DNA of 64,000 bases from Wolfiporia cocos (taxonomy: Eukaryota; Basidiomycota; Agaricomycetes; Polyporales; Phaeolaceae): the NCBI GenBank assembly GCA_029448655.1, contig JACCLO010000005.1, positions 3,782,001-3,846,000 on the forward strand. Reading direction: 5' to 3'. The translations under genes and the position numbers were made by a program. The notes beneath the pieces are model-generated. The model was not told where the DNA came from. It did not search any database and saw only the letters and a list, made by a program, of their open reading frames with translations. The stretch's first letter is position 1, and every line of letters starts with the position of its first letter. Shown piece after piece: positions 1 through 11,613 of the stretch.

Positions 1-29
1 GATAACCATTTATACTAGAAGCTATCGAA

Positions 30-465
30 AGCTAAATGTGTTACGGATGTTTTGATTTTTCAGACGCTGACAGAACTCACCATCAGGTGAATACGGTACA
101 GGGACTTGTTGCGCAACCAACCCCCTGGCTACTCGTGACTCTACTGGGCGCATCCCCAGTATGTATTAGTGTATAGGGCGCGTTTGACCTTTGGCAGATC
201 CAACTCTGCCCCCGTTTCATAGGTATCATTTCTTAGCGGATAGATGGCGTTCAACCACCATCATCATTTCTATCTATCGTTTCAGATATATCACTACATA
301 CTTATCAAACGTTTGGTACTATAGCGTAGATAGTAGCGGTGACATCTGGGATGGACTTGACCCCTAAAACCTAACGAAGTATATAAACTCATGTATTTAC
401 TGTCGAGGCTCTTCAGCTCGACCTTGTTGTACAAACAAGAAGTCTTATACCCGTTCTCAAACGTA
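30..465 (+). repeat. LTR-like repeat, copy 1 (family R1)
   Basis: A stretch of about 430 bp that reappears in diverged form at about 4315-4745. Shared landmarks are 'gggacttgttg', 'gacagatccaactctg' against 'ggcagatccaactctg', 'acatctgggatg', a TATA-like 'tatataaa' and a hairpin 'gtcgaggctcttcagctcgac' followed by 'cttgttgta'. A TATA box followed by a hairpin suggests the promoter/R region of a retrotransposon LTR. This copy keeps many CpGs that the second copy has as TpG or CpA. The exact ends are not certain. Confidence 0.6.
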
Positions 466-1880
466 GGAAACTACGCTCAGTATTTCTCACTCGAGCAACC
501 GAACGACTAAGTCCTCGAAGTGCACACTGACTTCTCAGACTTAGGCGAGTCTTATATTCTGAACAGACTCGCACTTGAACAGATTATATCCTCTAACACG
601 TATTGGATATTATACGATCTCTTAGGGAATTGCCCTAGGACTTGGGGGCATCTAACGAGTATTTGCCTTGCATACGGATACACGCCTATTTGCAGAAGAA
701 CGATCTATATTCGCGACTTGAATATACGAACGGGTATTCGACCCGTAACAAAATGCCAAGAGTCTGGGCGGTCAGATCACCGATGCCAAGACTTTTGTCA
801 TACTCGTACATACTAGTTAATATACTCAACATATCCTCGATTAATAGAAGTTGCGATTGAGAATTTTTCGAGTGTATGTCCAGTCGCAAAACTGCAAGTC
901 AACATCAAGTCAAAAAGTGTCTTGTGGGCAGCAACCTGGACTTCGACTTCATTGCAAGCAGCAAGCCCAAGCACTCACGTGAGCTGGTCATTCAGTTGCG
1001 TCATAGTACAAGTACTGTCCTGCCTCGAGTCATGCGTCTCTTTTTCTTATCTCTACCTCATACTTCCACCATCTCCCAAGGTATGCATGGCTCTGGTGAG
1101 GTGATTATAGAGAAGATTGGTTGCTTCATGCAGAACACAGTAAATGAAACAAGATTCAGTGAGTATATGCATGCTCAACACTTGTCTCTGATAACTTCCG
1201 TCTGTAGATACAGACTGCAGAGGTGCATGCATTCCCCATTCTTGCGTTGTGCCCCAAGATGACACTTCTCCTTTATCGGACTCCAGGGACTTCATCTGGA
1301 TAGGTTACAAATGCATGGCTTAGGTACGTACAATCCATCCATTTTTATGCTAACGGTGACTCATCTGCCCATACCGCCCTGATTATCAGCCCCCCAACCC
1401 CCACCACACCCGCCATTTCTGCCTTGGTGCGCTATTGACTCCAATCGATGCACGACTCCAATCGCACCATCACGCGCCGAGTGCATCGACTTCCAACATA
1501 TGTGCGCCATTTTTTTGAGTAAGTCAGAGGATGAGATTTGGTGGGTTTTGGTATTTTCTGGTAGCTGTTGATAGATTAAAGCAATTAAAAAATGAGGTCT
1601 GATATGAACGAGTATGCTCTGATTGAGTGAGCCTCTGCATATTGGTATGTTCAAGTATCTTGGGATAGTCACTACATTTTCAGACAGGGCTGTCGGGTAT
1701 TTTCTGGTAATTAGTAGTATATTGGAATGCTATCCTACTAGCTTGCGGTACGTTACAGTGGCTTCTAGTATACTACCAGGCGCCTAGAAAAATAGCGAAT
1801 TCTATGAAGAGTCCAACTTTAGTATCAGATCATATCGGGTAGCTACTGATAGAATCTGATATGATGTACTTTCACTGGGC
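466..1880. other. Intergenic, no gene recognised
   Basis: Only short, overlapping, unconvincing open frames occur here on both strands. No splice-linked coding potential or known motif was recognised. The stretch lies between an LTR-like repeat and a Copia relic, so degraded transposon interior is likely. Confidence 0.4.
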
Positions 1881-1884
1881 ATGA

Positions 1885-2413
1885 TCTCTGTCTCATTCTC
1901 GGTGGGTCTCATGCTGCAAGCCTCTCTGGTTTCTCTGATGCCAGTCATGCCTCTTGCTTGGACACTCGGTGCTCCATTTCCAGCTACTGCTTTTCCCTGG
2001 GCTTGGGTCTTGTCTCCTGGTCCGCTCGCAAGCAGGCCACCGTCGCCTCATCCACTATGGAAGCCAAGTACGTCGCTGCTTCCACTGCCTCCCACGAGGC
2101 CATGTGGCTGCATTAGCTTCTCTCGGGCCTACATCTCCACCCCTCCAATGCTATGCCTCTCCTTTGCGATAGCACTGGTGCCATTTGTCTATCCCAGGAC
2201 ACCGCCCTACATTCTCGTGTCAAACATATTGATATCAAATGGCACCAGCTTCGTGAGTTTGTTGACTCCAATACCCTCATCATTCATTATGTGGCATCCC
2301 ACCTTAACATTGCCAACACCTTCACCAAGCTGCTCCCTCAAAAGAGCTTCCTCGAGTTACACCGTCACATGGGGCTCCATCTTCTGTCTCTGGGGGAGTG
2401 TCATCCATGACTA
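1885..2413 (+). mobile_element. Ty1/Copia retrotransposon relic (RNase H end of pol)
   Basis: The translation carries a typical Copia RNase H C-terminal signature split over two frames: SSTMEAKYVAASTASHEAMW around 2050-2110, then PLLCDSTGAICLSQD..., HSRVKHIDIKWHQLREFV and IHYVASHLNIANTFTKLLP in the frame 2153-2410. The frame changes between these blocks, so the polyprotein is broken. Upstream integrase and reverse transcriptase are not recognisable. A polypurine tract follows about 60 bp downstream. The family assignment is secure; the element is a dead 3' fragment. Confidence 0.85.
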
Positions 2414-2472
2414 CTCTGTTTTCTCTCATGCAACACCAGTCCTCATATTCACCACTTTCCTTCGTTCGCACT

Positions 2473-2790
2473 GTGGGGGAGTGTTGTCACTGAACGTACT
2501 CTGCTGTCATTGCCATCATATGTCATATGTCAAAGTCACGTGTAGTTATGTTTAAGTAGTCTCACTCACACCATTCTCTCTCTCTCCTCAGTCGTTGTAC
2601 CATCCATATGACTGAGGTATGTCTTTCACGCTATGATACACAGTCGCTATGCAGTACTTACATGCAGTACTATGTAGATAGGCTTATGGTCATCTAGGTA
2701 CTGCAACTCAGTCGTTGTACCATCCATACAACTGAGATAGGTTTACGGTCACCTAGATTCTATAGTCAAGCCACTACACAGTCATGCACC
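2473..2790 (+). repeat. Polypurine tract and probable 3' LTR of the Copia relic
   Basis: A purine run 'gtgggggag' (2473-2481) is followed directly by 'tgttgtcac', a normal LTR start with TG. Inside the presumed LTR, 'ctcagtcgttgtaccatcca' occurs at 2587 and again at 2707, a 120-bp tandem offset. The right end is not defined. Confidence 0.5.
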
Positions 2791-3689
2791 AACACATATG
2801 GATCACATGCTACCTATCTGCACAGATTCTAAGGCCCTATGCCACCAGTAATGGAACGAGGGCTGGTGCTAAGCCTTAAGGGGGTGCCCTTGGGCCCGTA
2901 TTGTAGGGGATGCCCATAGTATCTAGCCATAAAATAGAGGAATAAGAGGGAACGTACTTTCTTGTGACAGAAAAAGAGGAGTAGAAGTGGACTACCCACC
3001 CATATAAGGTTCAGGCTGAGTCCAATGAAGAGTAACCCCAGCAATGGCCAGTATATATATATATGAGGGGTAGGACCCCTGATAGTCATGTGGGCCTATG
3101 GTACCTACTATGAGTAGTGCCATTCACTCAGTGAGAGAATCTGTAGTAAGCTAGTTCCCAGAGTGGGAGAATGTATTGAAAGCTGGGTCTCACAGTGGAA
3201 AAGGGGTTGGTAAGTATCTAGGGTGGTTGCTTCATATGTGATGTCATAATGATGTAACAGTCTATGCAGTAATGCCTAGGCCTCATGACATAAGAGTGAT
3301 GTCATAGTGATATCATAGTTCTGGGCCATGGCTTATGTAAGCATATATTTGTATATGGCAGGTGGTCATATTCAACATGTGACTGCTATTCCATGGTCAT
3401 GTGACTGGTGGCCTAAGGTGATTAGCCCTAAGGTTTGTGGCTCAGGTGCTAGGGGGTGGCATGAGTGCCAAATGATTTTTGTGTGATGAATAATCTGTCA
3501 CAATAAGATGGCACTTTGCTCCCTAGTTCTATTCACTTATGAATAACACCTTAGTTACTAGTCTGCTTATAACACTCAGCTTATCTCTCTAACCCATCTT
3601 CAAGACTTGTTCAAATGAGTACTAAGCTTTCTGTTTCACAATAGAATATCAACACTAGAGCTCACTAGCCTGCTCTTGCACAGTAGAGC
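2791..3689. other. CpG-poor, no gene recognised
   Basis: No credible coding frame is present. CpG is rare, as in the flanking repeat DNA, although a few sites remain. This is probably decayed transposon sequence of unidentified type. Confidence 0.4.
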
Positions 3690-4235
3690 GGTGTCACAAC
3701 ATTTTCGTGACGTTCCCTTATTTTTAACAGAACGCCTTTCGCTGGGGTTGAACCCTCGACTCTTGACGACAAAGGCACGTGACCGTCTTACAGCGGCACG
3801 TTACTCACAGTAGATAATGCGCGTCTCTGTAGAGTAGATAAGATAACATACATCAGATGGTTACATAAGCGTTCCAGACCCCTGACTGGTAGGCATGTGC
3901 GCACAGGCCACGTCGCTTTAGGGCAAGGGTTACTACTAGGGATTACAGCGCTACTCTGATGTATATATACCTAGGGCTCTGAGGCGTCTTACCTCAGAAC
4001 CTTTATTCTCTACCATGCCTTAGGGCACTTAACATCCATCCTGCGCGCTCTCCCTTGTGAAGCTTGCTAGTCTGTTGACGTACCTCGACCTCGACTTAGG
4101 CTTGGAGGACCCTTAGTCGACTTAGTCTAGGGATATCAGGCTTGTGAGCAGGGACTTAGGCGTTGAGGGATGACCCAGAAGATGTTTTGGGTCAAGCGGA
4201 GGAGATTGATTAAGCTGAAGCTAGAGTACTAGCAA
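3690..4235 (+). repeat. LTR-like insertion with CpGs preserved
   Basis: The segment starts near 'tgtcacaacattttcgtgacg' and is rich in CpG, unlike both flanks. It holds 'ggggttgaaccctcgac', a tRNA B-box-like motif in reverse orientation, a TATA-like 'tgtatatatacc' and a hairpin 'ctgaggcgtcttacctcag'. The portion around 3892-4010 resembles the CpG-free sequence at about 5302-5420 ('gcatgtg..cacag.ccac....ctttaggg'). I read it as a younger LTR or solo LTR of the same superfamily, sitting in older decayed repeats. Boundaries are approximate. Confidence 0.45.
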
Positions 4236-4314
4236 CAGACTTCTAGTGCCTATACATATATATGTTTCTCCTAGTTGTTACTGCATGTCTTGCATGCCTA
4301 TAATGGCTATGTGG

Positions 4315-4745
4315 TATTTGGGTAATTGTTATGGTAATTTCTTTTTGACACACAAAGAACTCACCATTGCTCAAGTACAATATAGGGACTTGTTGCACAA
4401 CCAACCTCCTTAGAGACTTGTGACCTTACTGGGCTCAATCCTGGTTGTACTAGCACATAGGGCTCATTTCAGGCTTGACAGATCCAACTCTGTTACCATT
4501 TCATATCTATCTATTGATTGGCAGATGGCATTCAACTGCCACACCCCCTATCATTCCCAACTATCATTACAGACTTATCACTACATACCTATCACACATT
4601 CCAGACTAGAGCATAATTAGTAGCAGCAACATCTGGGATGTATAGGACCTTAGATACTCAGTGTAGTATATAAATTCATGTAACTTAGGTTGAGGCTCTT
4701 CAGCTCAACCTTGTTGTAATAACAAGAGTCTTATACTTGTTCTAA
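4315..4745 (+). repeat. LTR-like repeat, copy 2 (family R1), CpG-decayed
   Basis: This is a diverged direct copy of the repeat at 30-465. Many CpGs of copy 1 appear as TpG or CpA here, for example 'gttgcgcaacc' against 'gttgcacaacc', and 'gtcgagg...ctcgacc' against 'gttgagg...ctcaacc'. The TATA-like 'tatataaattc' and the hairpin are retained in changed form. Confidence 0.6.
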
Positions 4746-4858
4746 GAGGCCTGTGTGCAGTGTTGTGTAACTACCATGTGACGTCACCCTGACTACTAAG
4801 ACCATTGACTAAGGGTAAGTACATGTGCACCTGTCACAGATTATTCCAGGTCTATCAG

Positions 4859-4930
4859 CAATGGGGATCAAACTCAAGACCGTGTGCAAGCACCCTACCT
4901 CACACTCTAACCACTCTGCCATGGAGGCTC
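4859..4930 (-). repeat. tRNA-derived (SINE-like) segment
   Basis: On the minus strand this reads 'tggcagagtggtta', an exact match to a Pol III A box of Leu/Ser-type tRNAs. About 40 nt further is 'gagtttgatcccc', close to a B box whose CpG has become TpG. The cloverleaf is not intact. It may be a SINE head or a tRNA-like motif inside an LTR; a reverse-oriented B-box-like motif also lies in the 3690-4235 segment. Confidence 0.45.
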
Positions 4931-6647
4931 TCTAGAAGAATAAAGATAAGGTCACATGACATGATGTCATCAGTTGCCATCAAAAATCAATATCAGCTAG
5001 GGTAACAACACCCATCAAATACACTAGAAGACCTTAGGTCATATCAAATATATGAAACATGATGATCAACATCACAAGAAGTAGAAGGCCAGGCTTCTAG
5101 CCTGGTATCATATCAAATAAGAAGCATATTAGTATATGCAATAAGGATAAAGGTTTAGGCCCAGTAACATAGTAACATATATCAATATCAAGGGGCTCAA
5201 ACATAAGGCATTACATATATCAAAGTAACATATGAAATATGACACATGAAGAAGTGGCCTTTAGGGCTACTTACTGTTAACTACTACATAGGCAATGACT
5301 AAGCATGTGGCACACAGACCACCTAACTTTAGGGTAGTCATATCAAGACAAGTAGCACAGGCTATCTCCTGTATATAAAGACTAGAGTCAAGGCCTTACA
5401 GCCTTAGACTCAACATATTGATCTATGGGTTGTGTCCCTACCTTCCTACTCCTGCTGTATGAACTATGCATGCCAGACTGGGACTTCTATTCTACTACCC
5501 AGCCTTTCTACTATGCACCTGCAGCTTGAGACACCACAAAGACTAGGATTGTGACAGCACCTGCTACAAAACATGTGACATATGATGACTATGTATTGAC
5601 ATTGTAAGGCAGACACTGAGATGGGCAGTTGCACATACAGGCATTTGGTTGGAGCAGTTAGTACAGGTGGCCCTAAGGTGCTTGCAGTGCTGGGTCACCA
5701 CACCAGCATAATTTCTTGTAATCAACCACACATTCTGTTGATTAGCCCTGTCACAGATTCTCTGTGACAGGTAAGAGCTAAGGCTAATAGTCTGTTTTAG
5801 ACTGGGGCATAGGGTTGGTGTGGTTTGTATTGGTTAAAACATGAGGCCTGTGGCTGTGATGTGTGGTAGCCTTGTGTATCTGCAGAACCCTGGGCTAGAA
5901 GATGAACTAAGGTTTATGAATTGAGAAGATCATTTTAAAATGTGTGTGAGAGTTTGTATGTGATTTGTGTGAAGTACAAAATGTAAAGAGTGAACTATGT
6001 GTGGCCTTAACCTTATATATCTCTGAGTTGATCAGGAAGTGGTGAAACCTTGTATTGAACCTTGAGCCTTGTGGCATTAGCATGGTACTGGGGTTATTAG
6101 AGTGCATGTGGCACTTCTGGTGTTCTAGTGGCACTGATAGCATTTGGTTATAGGATTTCTGTAGAACTGGGTAACATCTGAATAGAACTGTGTAGTGTGG
6201 TTTGAATAAAACTGGTTCTATTTCCTGACATCCATGAGCTTAATACCATTTGCTGGTGTCTGAGGTTGCAGTATCTGGGCTTGGAGTACTATACCAGTAT
6301 CATATGTATTTGTAAACTAAGGGCACAGCATAAGTCAGCAAGAATAAATCAGAACATTGTGGCTGGGCACAACAAATCAGGATCACAATTAATATTGTGG
6401 TTGGAAGCATTGGTTGAACATGGTTCAGTGTCATACAGTGAAACATGATGTAGTAGTGTTCAGAGTTTGTTGGTGGGACAAAATAAAAAAAATGTCTGTC
6501 ATGTCTATATCATCACATCTAAGGGGCTATGAGTACCCTGCCAGTAACATGTTGGTAAGCAAGAAGAACATATTGGGAGATAAGAATGGAGATGCATAAG
6601 CAGCAATGTCATAGCACAGCCACCTCAGTCAGCAAAAATACAACAGC
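4883..6647. other. Tract without a single CpG
   Basis: I read this interval line by line and found no CG dinucleotide between the CG at 4881-4882 and the one at 6648-6649, although G and C are common. No coding frame is credible. It contains a decayed LTR-like part at about 5250-5560. Extreme CpG loss fits long-term cytosine methylation of silent repeat DNA. The adjoining 6650-6790 is also CpG-poor. Confidence 0.85.
5747..5771. repeat. Perfect 11-bp inverted repeat with 3-nt loop
   Basis: The arms are 'cctgtcacaga' and 'tctgtgacagg' with loop 'ttc'. The TGTCACA...TGTGACA ends resemble LTR termini (compare 'tgtcaca' at about 3692 and 'ctgtcacagatt' near 4833), so this may be a junction of two LTR ends rather than a functional hairpin. 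Confidence 0.6.
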
Positions 6648-7203
6648 CGTGATTGGACACAGCATGAAATGGGGTAGCAGAGTAAGGAACCAGGCTATGG
6701 TTGCACACAGCCTAAGGAGAACCAGAGCAGCAGTAGGCATGTGTCCGAGTTGGGGAAATAGAAGATTAAATACGCACATAAGTTACAATCATTGCAAGCG
6801 CATCAGTAGTTTGGAAGTCCCTCGCATAACACACTCTATGTAAATTTGCTGTGTAGAGAATTCTCGAGTGCACGTGCTCTTGAACCTTCTCCCGAGCCCA
6901 ACCAATCGATCATATTTCGATCTTCGAATCCTGCTATATCGTGCTCCCAACAGGCTCAACCATCTACCAGCGATTGGCAGTTTATGCTCTGATCGCGCCG
7001 CGCCGCTGGTGACAGGAGGTGCGGTAGGCGGCGGTATAAAGGCGGGCGGGCTCTTTCTGCTGTCCCTTATCTCTGCTTCTGGTGAAGGCCTCCAGCTCCA
7101 GCCCCTTTGCCTTGCGGAGACCACGTTGCATCACGACGATTCGCTAGACGAAGCTGATCATTCGCATCCAAGTCCGCGGCCCTCCTTACGCTGTTCGGCA
7201 GAG

Positions 7204-7210
7204 TATAAAA
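7204..7210 (+). promoter_or_regulatory. TATA box of the gene at 7348
   Basis: 'tataaaa' lies 144 bp before the chosen ATG and is followed by a pyrimidine/CA-rich leader. A second TATA-like 'tataaa' at 7035-7040 in a GC-rich context could serve a longer transcript. Confidence 0.45.
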
Positions 7211-7347
7211 TATTCTGTATCCCGAAGGTGTGTTCAGCCCACACATGTTACTCTCCCAACCCACCAACCCACCAATACAAAGCCATCTCTATCATCCTCA
7301 CCCTGCAACAGACCACCACCACCTATCCACTGTAACCTGCAGAACAA

Positions 7348-10300
7348 ATGCAGTGTGCAGAAACATGGACCGCCACGCAGATCGGTGCACTCCCTACAAA
7401 TGCGGAGTCGGGCCTCTCCTCCTTCCTTACCCCCTCTCTCATGCGCGCGTCGTCTTCCGGCGCTCTGCACGATCTTCCGCGCCTCAACACGTCCACTCAG
7501 ATGCAGGGTACGCTCCCAACGCCACCCCTTTCCGCGGGTGTGCGCGCCGCCCGGCGCGACAGCGTCGGCGGCGAGCGCACGTGCACACCCACGCAGGGCA
7601 GCGGGAGTAGAGACAATGGGCGCGCGCTGGTCCCGCTGCCACGACAAGTCCCCGCTGAGTCTCATCAACAACAGCAGATGCAGATGCAGGTCCTGGCGGG
7701 GCGCGGGCAGGGCGCTGGTGTGCTGAACCACGCAGAGATGCAGACGCAGGTGCATCGCGCGCACGCACAAGCACAAGTACATGCGCAACAAGCACATTTG
7801 CACCTGCAGCACGCGCAGGACCTGCACCGCCGGCAACTGTACACCGGTGACCGTGCAGGCCCCAGCGGGCATGGGCACTCGCAGTATGGGCAGTACGCCC
7901 CGCCCGCGCCGCAAAATGGACAGGCCCCAGCTATGCACCCGCAGGTCCAGGGCTTCGCACATCGACCGATGTTGCACCCGCAGAGCGTAAATGCGGAGAG
8001 GATGCAGGGCTATCCGGGCGCGCCGCAGGTGCAGGGCTATCGAGACCCTAACCCCAGCCCAAGTAACCTCTTGTCGCACAGTGGGACCTCCCACCTCCAC
8101 GGGCCCCAGCTGCAGCTGCAGCTCCCGCCGTACAACGTGCATGTACCCACCGCAGCGCACAACGTGCAGGGAGGTCAGCCCGTACCAGGACAGGGGCAAG
8201 TGCAGGGCCAGGTGCGCGAGCGCCGCGCAACGCAGCCCCCGCCTACATCCGCGCCCGCATCCGCATCCGCATCCGCGCCCGCGACGCCTCGCAACGCACC
8301 GACCCCTATGCCCACGCCGGCACCAGAGCAGACGCAGGCGCAGGGGCGCCCCGCTTCAGGCCTACCGCCCGTGGTCCTGCAGCCGACGCAGTGGAACCCG
8401 GCGGTGCACGCACGGGAGACGATGCGAGGGATGGCGAACAAGTTCGTCACGCTCGCGCAGGACGCGGAGCGGGTGCTCGCGGACGGGCTCGGCAGGGTCA
8501 AGACGGTGTACGATGCGCGGGAGGTGCTCGCTTTACGGGCGATGAACGCGCAACTCGCGCAGCGGGACGCGGGGATGGCGCAGGCCTCGCGGGCGATCGA
8601 GGTGTGGAAGGGGGAGTGTGCGCGCGTTGGCGAGGAGCGCGTGCGCTTGTGGCAGGAGAATGTGCGGCTTAAAGAGGTTGTTGCGCGCATGGCGATCGCG
8701 GAGAACGAGCGCGAGAAGCGGAAGGGGCAGGGTGGCGGGGGTGCGGATGGCTTGGCGGGCGCGACGACGGAGGAGCAGCGGAACAGGCTGATTGGCGAGG
8801 GTGAGTGCTCGCGTGCTTCTGTGGCGTGTGGCTCGCTGATGCAACGGCCGATGTGGTGCAGCGTTCGCGCAGGCACGCGAGGAGTTTGAGAAGCGCGTCG
8901 CGCTCGAGAAGCAGCTCTTCGCGATCAAGGCCAGGATCCAGATGGTGCGCCCTTCGTCCTCCTCCCCGCCGCTGGCACGAGCTGACAATCCTTTAGATGC
9001 TTCCTACACAGCCGCCTTCAACCCCTCTCGACACCTCCGGCCCGCAGACGGGCGTTGACGCTACTCCGTCGGTACCAGACACGCTGATCGCGCGGATCCT
9101 CGGCCAGCACACGCCCACCGGTGCGGCAGCAGGCGACACAGCAGACGAATCGCGTACACGTAGCCGGCACGCGACGCCGAGCAACGTCGGCCTTGCGACG
9201 CCCCTCACGACGCCGCAGTCGCAGCACTCGTCGATGGATGTTGACGCTCAGCCCGCGCCCGCGCCCGCATCTCGCAGCGTGATCGACTTCACGGACGACG
9301 CAGATGCGCCGGCGTCGCCCGCAGAGGCCCAGGCGCGCGTGATGATCCCGCTGGGCGACCTCGACGACGCAGGGGATATCGTGCGCAAGAGGCGCGGCGC
9401 GTCGATCTTTGTCGAGTTTAGGAAGCGGCGGCGGCTGCTCGTCAACCACACCGTGCCGGGCGCGTTATCGCCCGGTCCTGACGGGGAGGAGGACGCGGCA
9501 GAGGCGCTGCCCGTGGGCGATCGCGTCGGCGATGCGGCTGTGCCTTCTGTGTCCCCCGCGGCGGCTCTGCCTCCGGATGCAGCCGCGGTAGAGGAGGAGG
9601 TTGACCGCACGCTGGTGGACGTTGAGATGCAGCATGAGGACATGCCCGCTAATGGGGAGCTGAAGGTCGCCACGGAAGATCACGATGAGATAGACGTGGA
9701 ACGGACGGAAGAGGCTGCTGCGTCTGAAACAGCTGTCAAGAAGGAATTGGAAGGGGAGAAAGAAGAGATGGCGGATGTTGTCAAAAAGGAGGAAGAGCCC
9801 ACGGAGGCCTCCGTCCCGCCGAAGGAGAAGACTTCTCCAGACGTGGACATGGCGCCCCCGCCATCCGAGCATGGCCCTCCACCTGGAGTGGCGCCCTCAG
9901 CAGAACGTACTGCATCCACCGAGCGAGACATCGATGCTGCACTGTTTACATACCCTCAATCCCGGACCCGTACACCATCTCCACAGCGGCATCCGACCTT
10001 GATATCGGCCTCGCACCCAACCGAAGCCCCGCGATGCCCATCCGAGCATGCAACACCAACGTCAAGCTCCTCCTCCTCCCCCTCCCCCTCCTCCTCGACC
10101 TCTTCCCCGCTCTCACACGACTCCAGGGCCACGCAGGCTACTAGTGTCTCTTCCGCCCCTGATTGTATCCCGCCTCAACCAGCAGATTGTAGCCAAGAGA
10201 CTGAAGGCACGGTAGCTTCGATGCCCGTTGAGCCTGCCGCGGCACATCGCGAATCTACGCCTCCCCGGTCGGCGTCCCGCCAAACGACTCCTGCGTTCGC

Positions 10301-10674
10301 GTCTCTTCAGACAAAGCAAGCCGCTTCGGAAGAGCGCCCTCCGTCCACCCAGCCCGCACGTTCTCCTCCGCCGCGCAAGCAGCTGAGCATCCAGCACCTC
10401 CCTCTGATCTACCAAGCGAGTGGCGGCAGGCAGCTCTGCCGTATGTGCCGGTCAGTGCGCGCTCCAGCTTTTTTCCATGATTTGCGCTGAATGCTGTCTC
10501 TACAGGGAACGGAAGAAAAAGATCAACCTGTCGCTGCCGGTTACGACGTTCCCGCTGGATGCGACATGGTCCGAGCTCGCGGACCATGTCCGCGAGATGC
10601 ACCCGTCTGGGCATGACCGGCTCGTCGCCATGTCTCCCAAGGAGATACAGGAGATGAAGCTCCGCCTTCAGTGA
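7348..10674 (+). CDS. Large Gln/Pro-rich coiled-coil protein with C-terminal CxxC/H-H module
   Basis: Four exons: 7348-8800, 8862-8944, 8997-10450 and 10506-10674. The introns are 52-61 nt, one with a clear 'ctgac' branch site, and the exons sum to 1052 aa in frame. Residues about 110-330 are rich in Gln, His, Pro and Ala. About 360-510 form a charged, probably coiled-coil region (LWQENVRLKEVVARMAIAEN, then AREEFEKRVALEKQLFAIKA). The middle is acidic, Ser/Pro-rich and probably disordered. The last ~65 residues hold LCRMC, then basic KKKIN, then LADHVREMH, a possible Cys2-His2-type zinc site spread over about 30 residues. The last intron falls just after the Cys pair, and the frame holds across it. 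A nuclear or DNA/RNA-associated role is an inference from this ending. I do not recognise the family. Confidence 0.75.
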
Positions 10675-11613
10675 TTCCGCTCTCTTTCTATCATGCCTCT
10701 GCTGTATGTAAATGTGCTGTGCCTGCTCTGTGTCTGCTCTGTGTCTGCTCTGTGTTACCCTGACGTCGAACCAAGCTATATTGTTATTGAACCGTTCTCT
10801 ATGTCTGTACCAGGATTCTTCGGTGTAGTCGTTCGTGGTCATCTCGTTCTTGTTCTCGGAACCAGCCATCATTCCCGCATTTACGTGTATATTTTGCGGC
10901 ACACTTGTGTGTACTCCATGTCTCGTTTTGTCTGCCACACATGCATCGACTCTACCCTCCCGCTGTACACACTTCTACCGCCATTGTGTCATCATGTCTG
11001 TTGTCTACCTGCGATGCAAACGGCTCTGCTCAGCGATTTGGCGTGCACGCTCAACAGTTCAAAGTTGACAAACGAAGACCAAGCACAATCACCGCTACCT
11101 GCAGAGACAGCGTGTTCGCCATCTCGCTACTAATTAACAAGCGCAGCGCGCTAGCATTGGTGATGTAGGGTTAGGTAGAGATGCCGGTGTATTATTGTTG
11201 CAGTACACACGAAGTCTCGCAGGATCTCTTCAGGTGCTATTGCAGCAGTATCCGCTCGCCGCGACGGTGGTCTTCAACGTACTCAATGGAGCGCAACCAT
11301 TTCCATCAGATGAGGTACAAGAGTTCAATCTCTCGAACATGCTCTAGGGTCCCATAACTGAATGCGGTGTCGCAACCCTGGCAGTGCGGCCATCCATCCA
11401 CGATATCTCGAACAAATTGCACGCTTTCGAGAAAGATAGGGCTACTGAAGTAGCGATTAACACACAATCATACAGTGACTGTCTTGATCCTAATGTAACT
11501 ATAGCGCATGATACAACCGCAATGTTTGGTCTTGAGCTCCTGCATTTTAAATTCACTAGCCTCAGCATGACGCCTATGCACCTTAAGCATCATGTATGCC
11601 CAGGCAATTGTTC
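10675..11613. other. 3' flank and intergenic, no gene seen
   Basis: The first few hundred bases are a plausible 3' UTR and include a short tandem 'tgtgtctgctc' run at about 10729-10753. Further right the sequence resembles the DNA beyond the second DUF6533 copy (about 15000-15470), so it belongs to the duplicated unit. Confidence 0.4.

Noticed and set aside
2829..3089. 86-codon minus-strand ORF in the repeat region
   Set aside because: Low-complexity hydrophobic translation in CpG-poor repeat DNA, no supporting motif.
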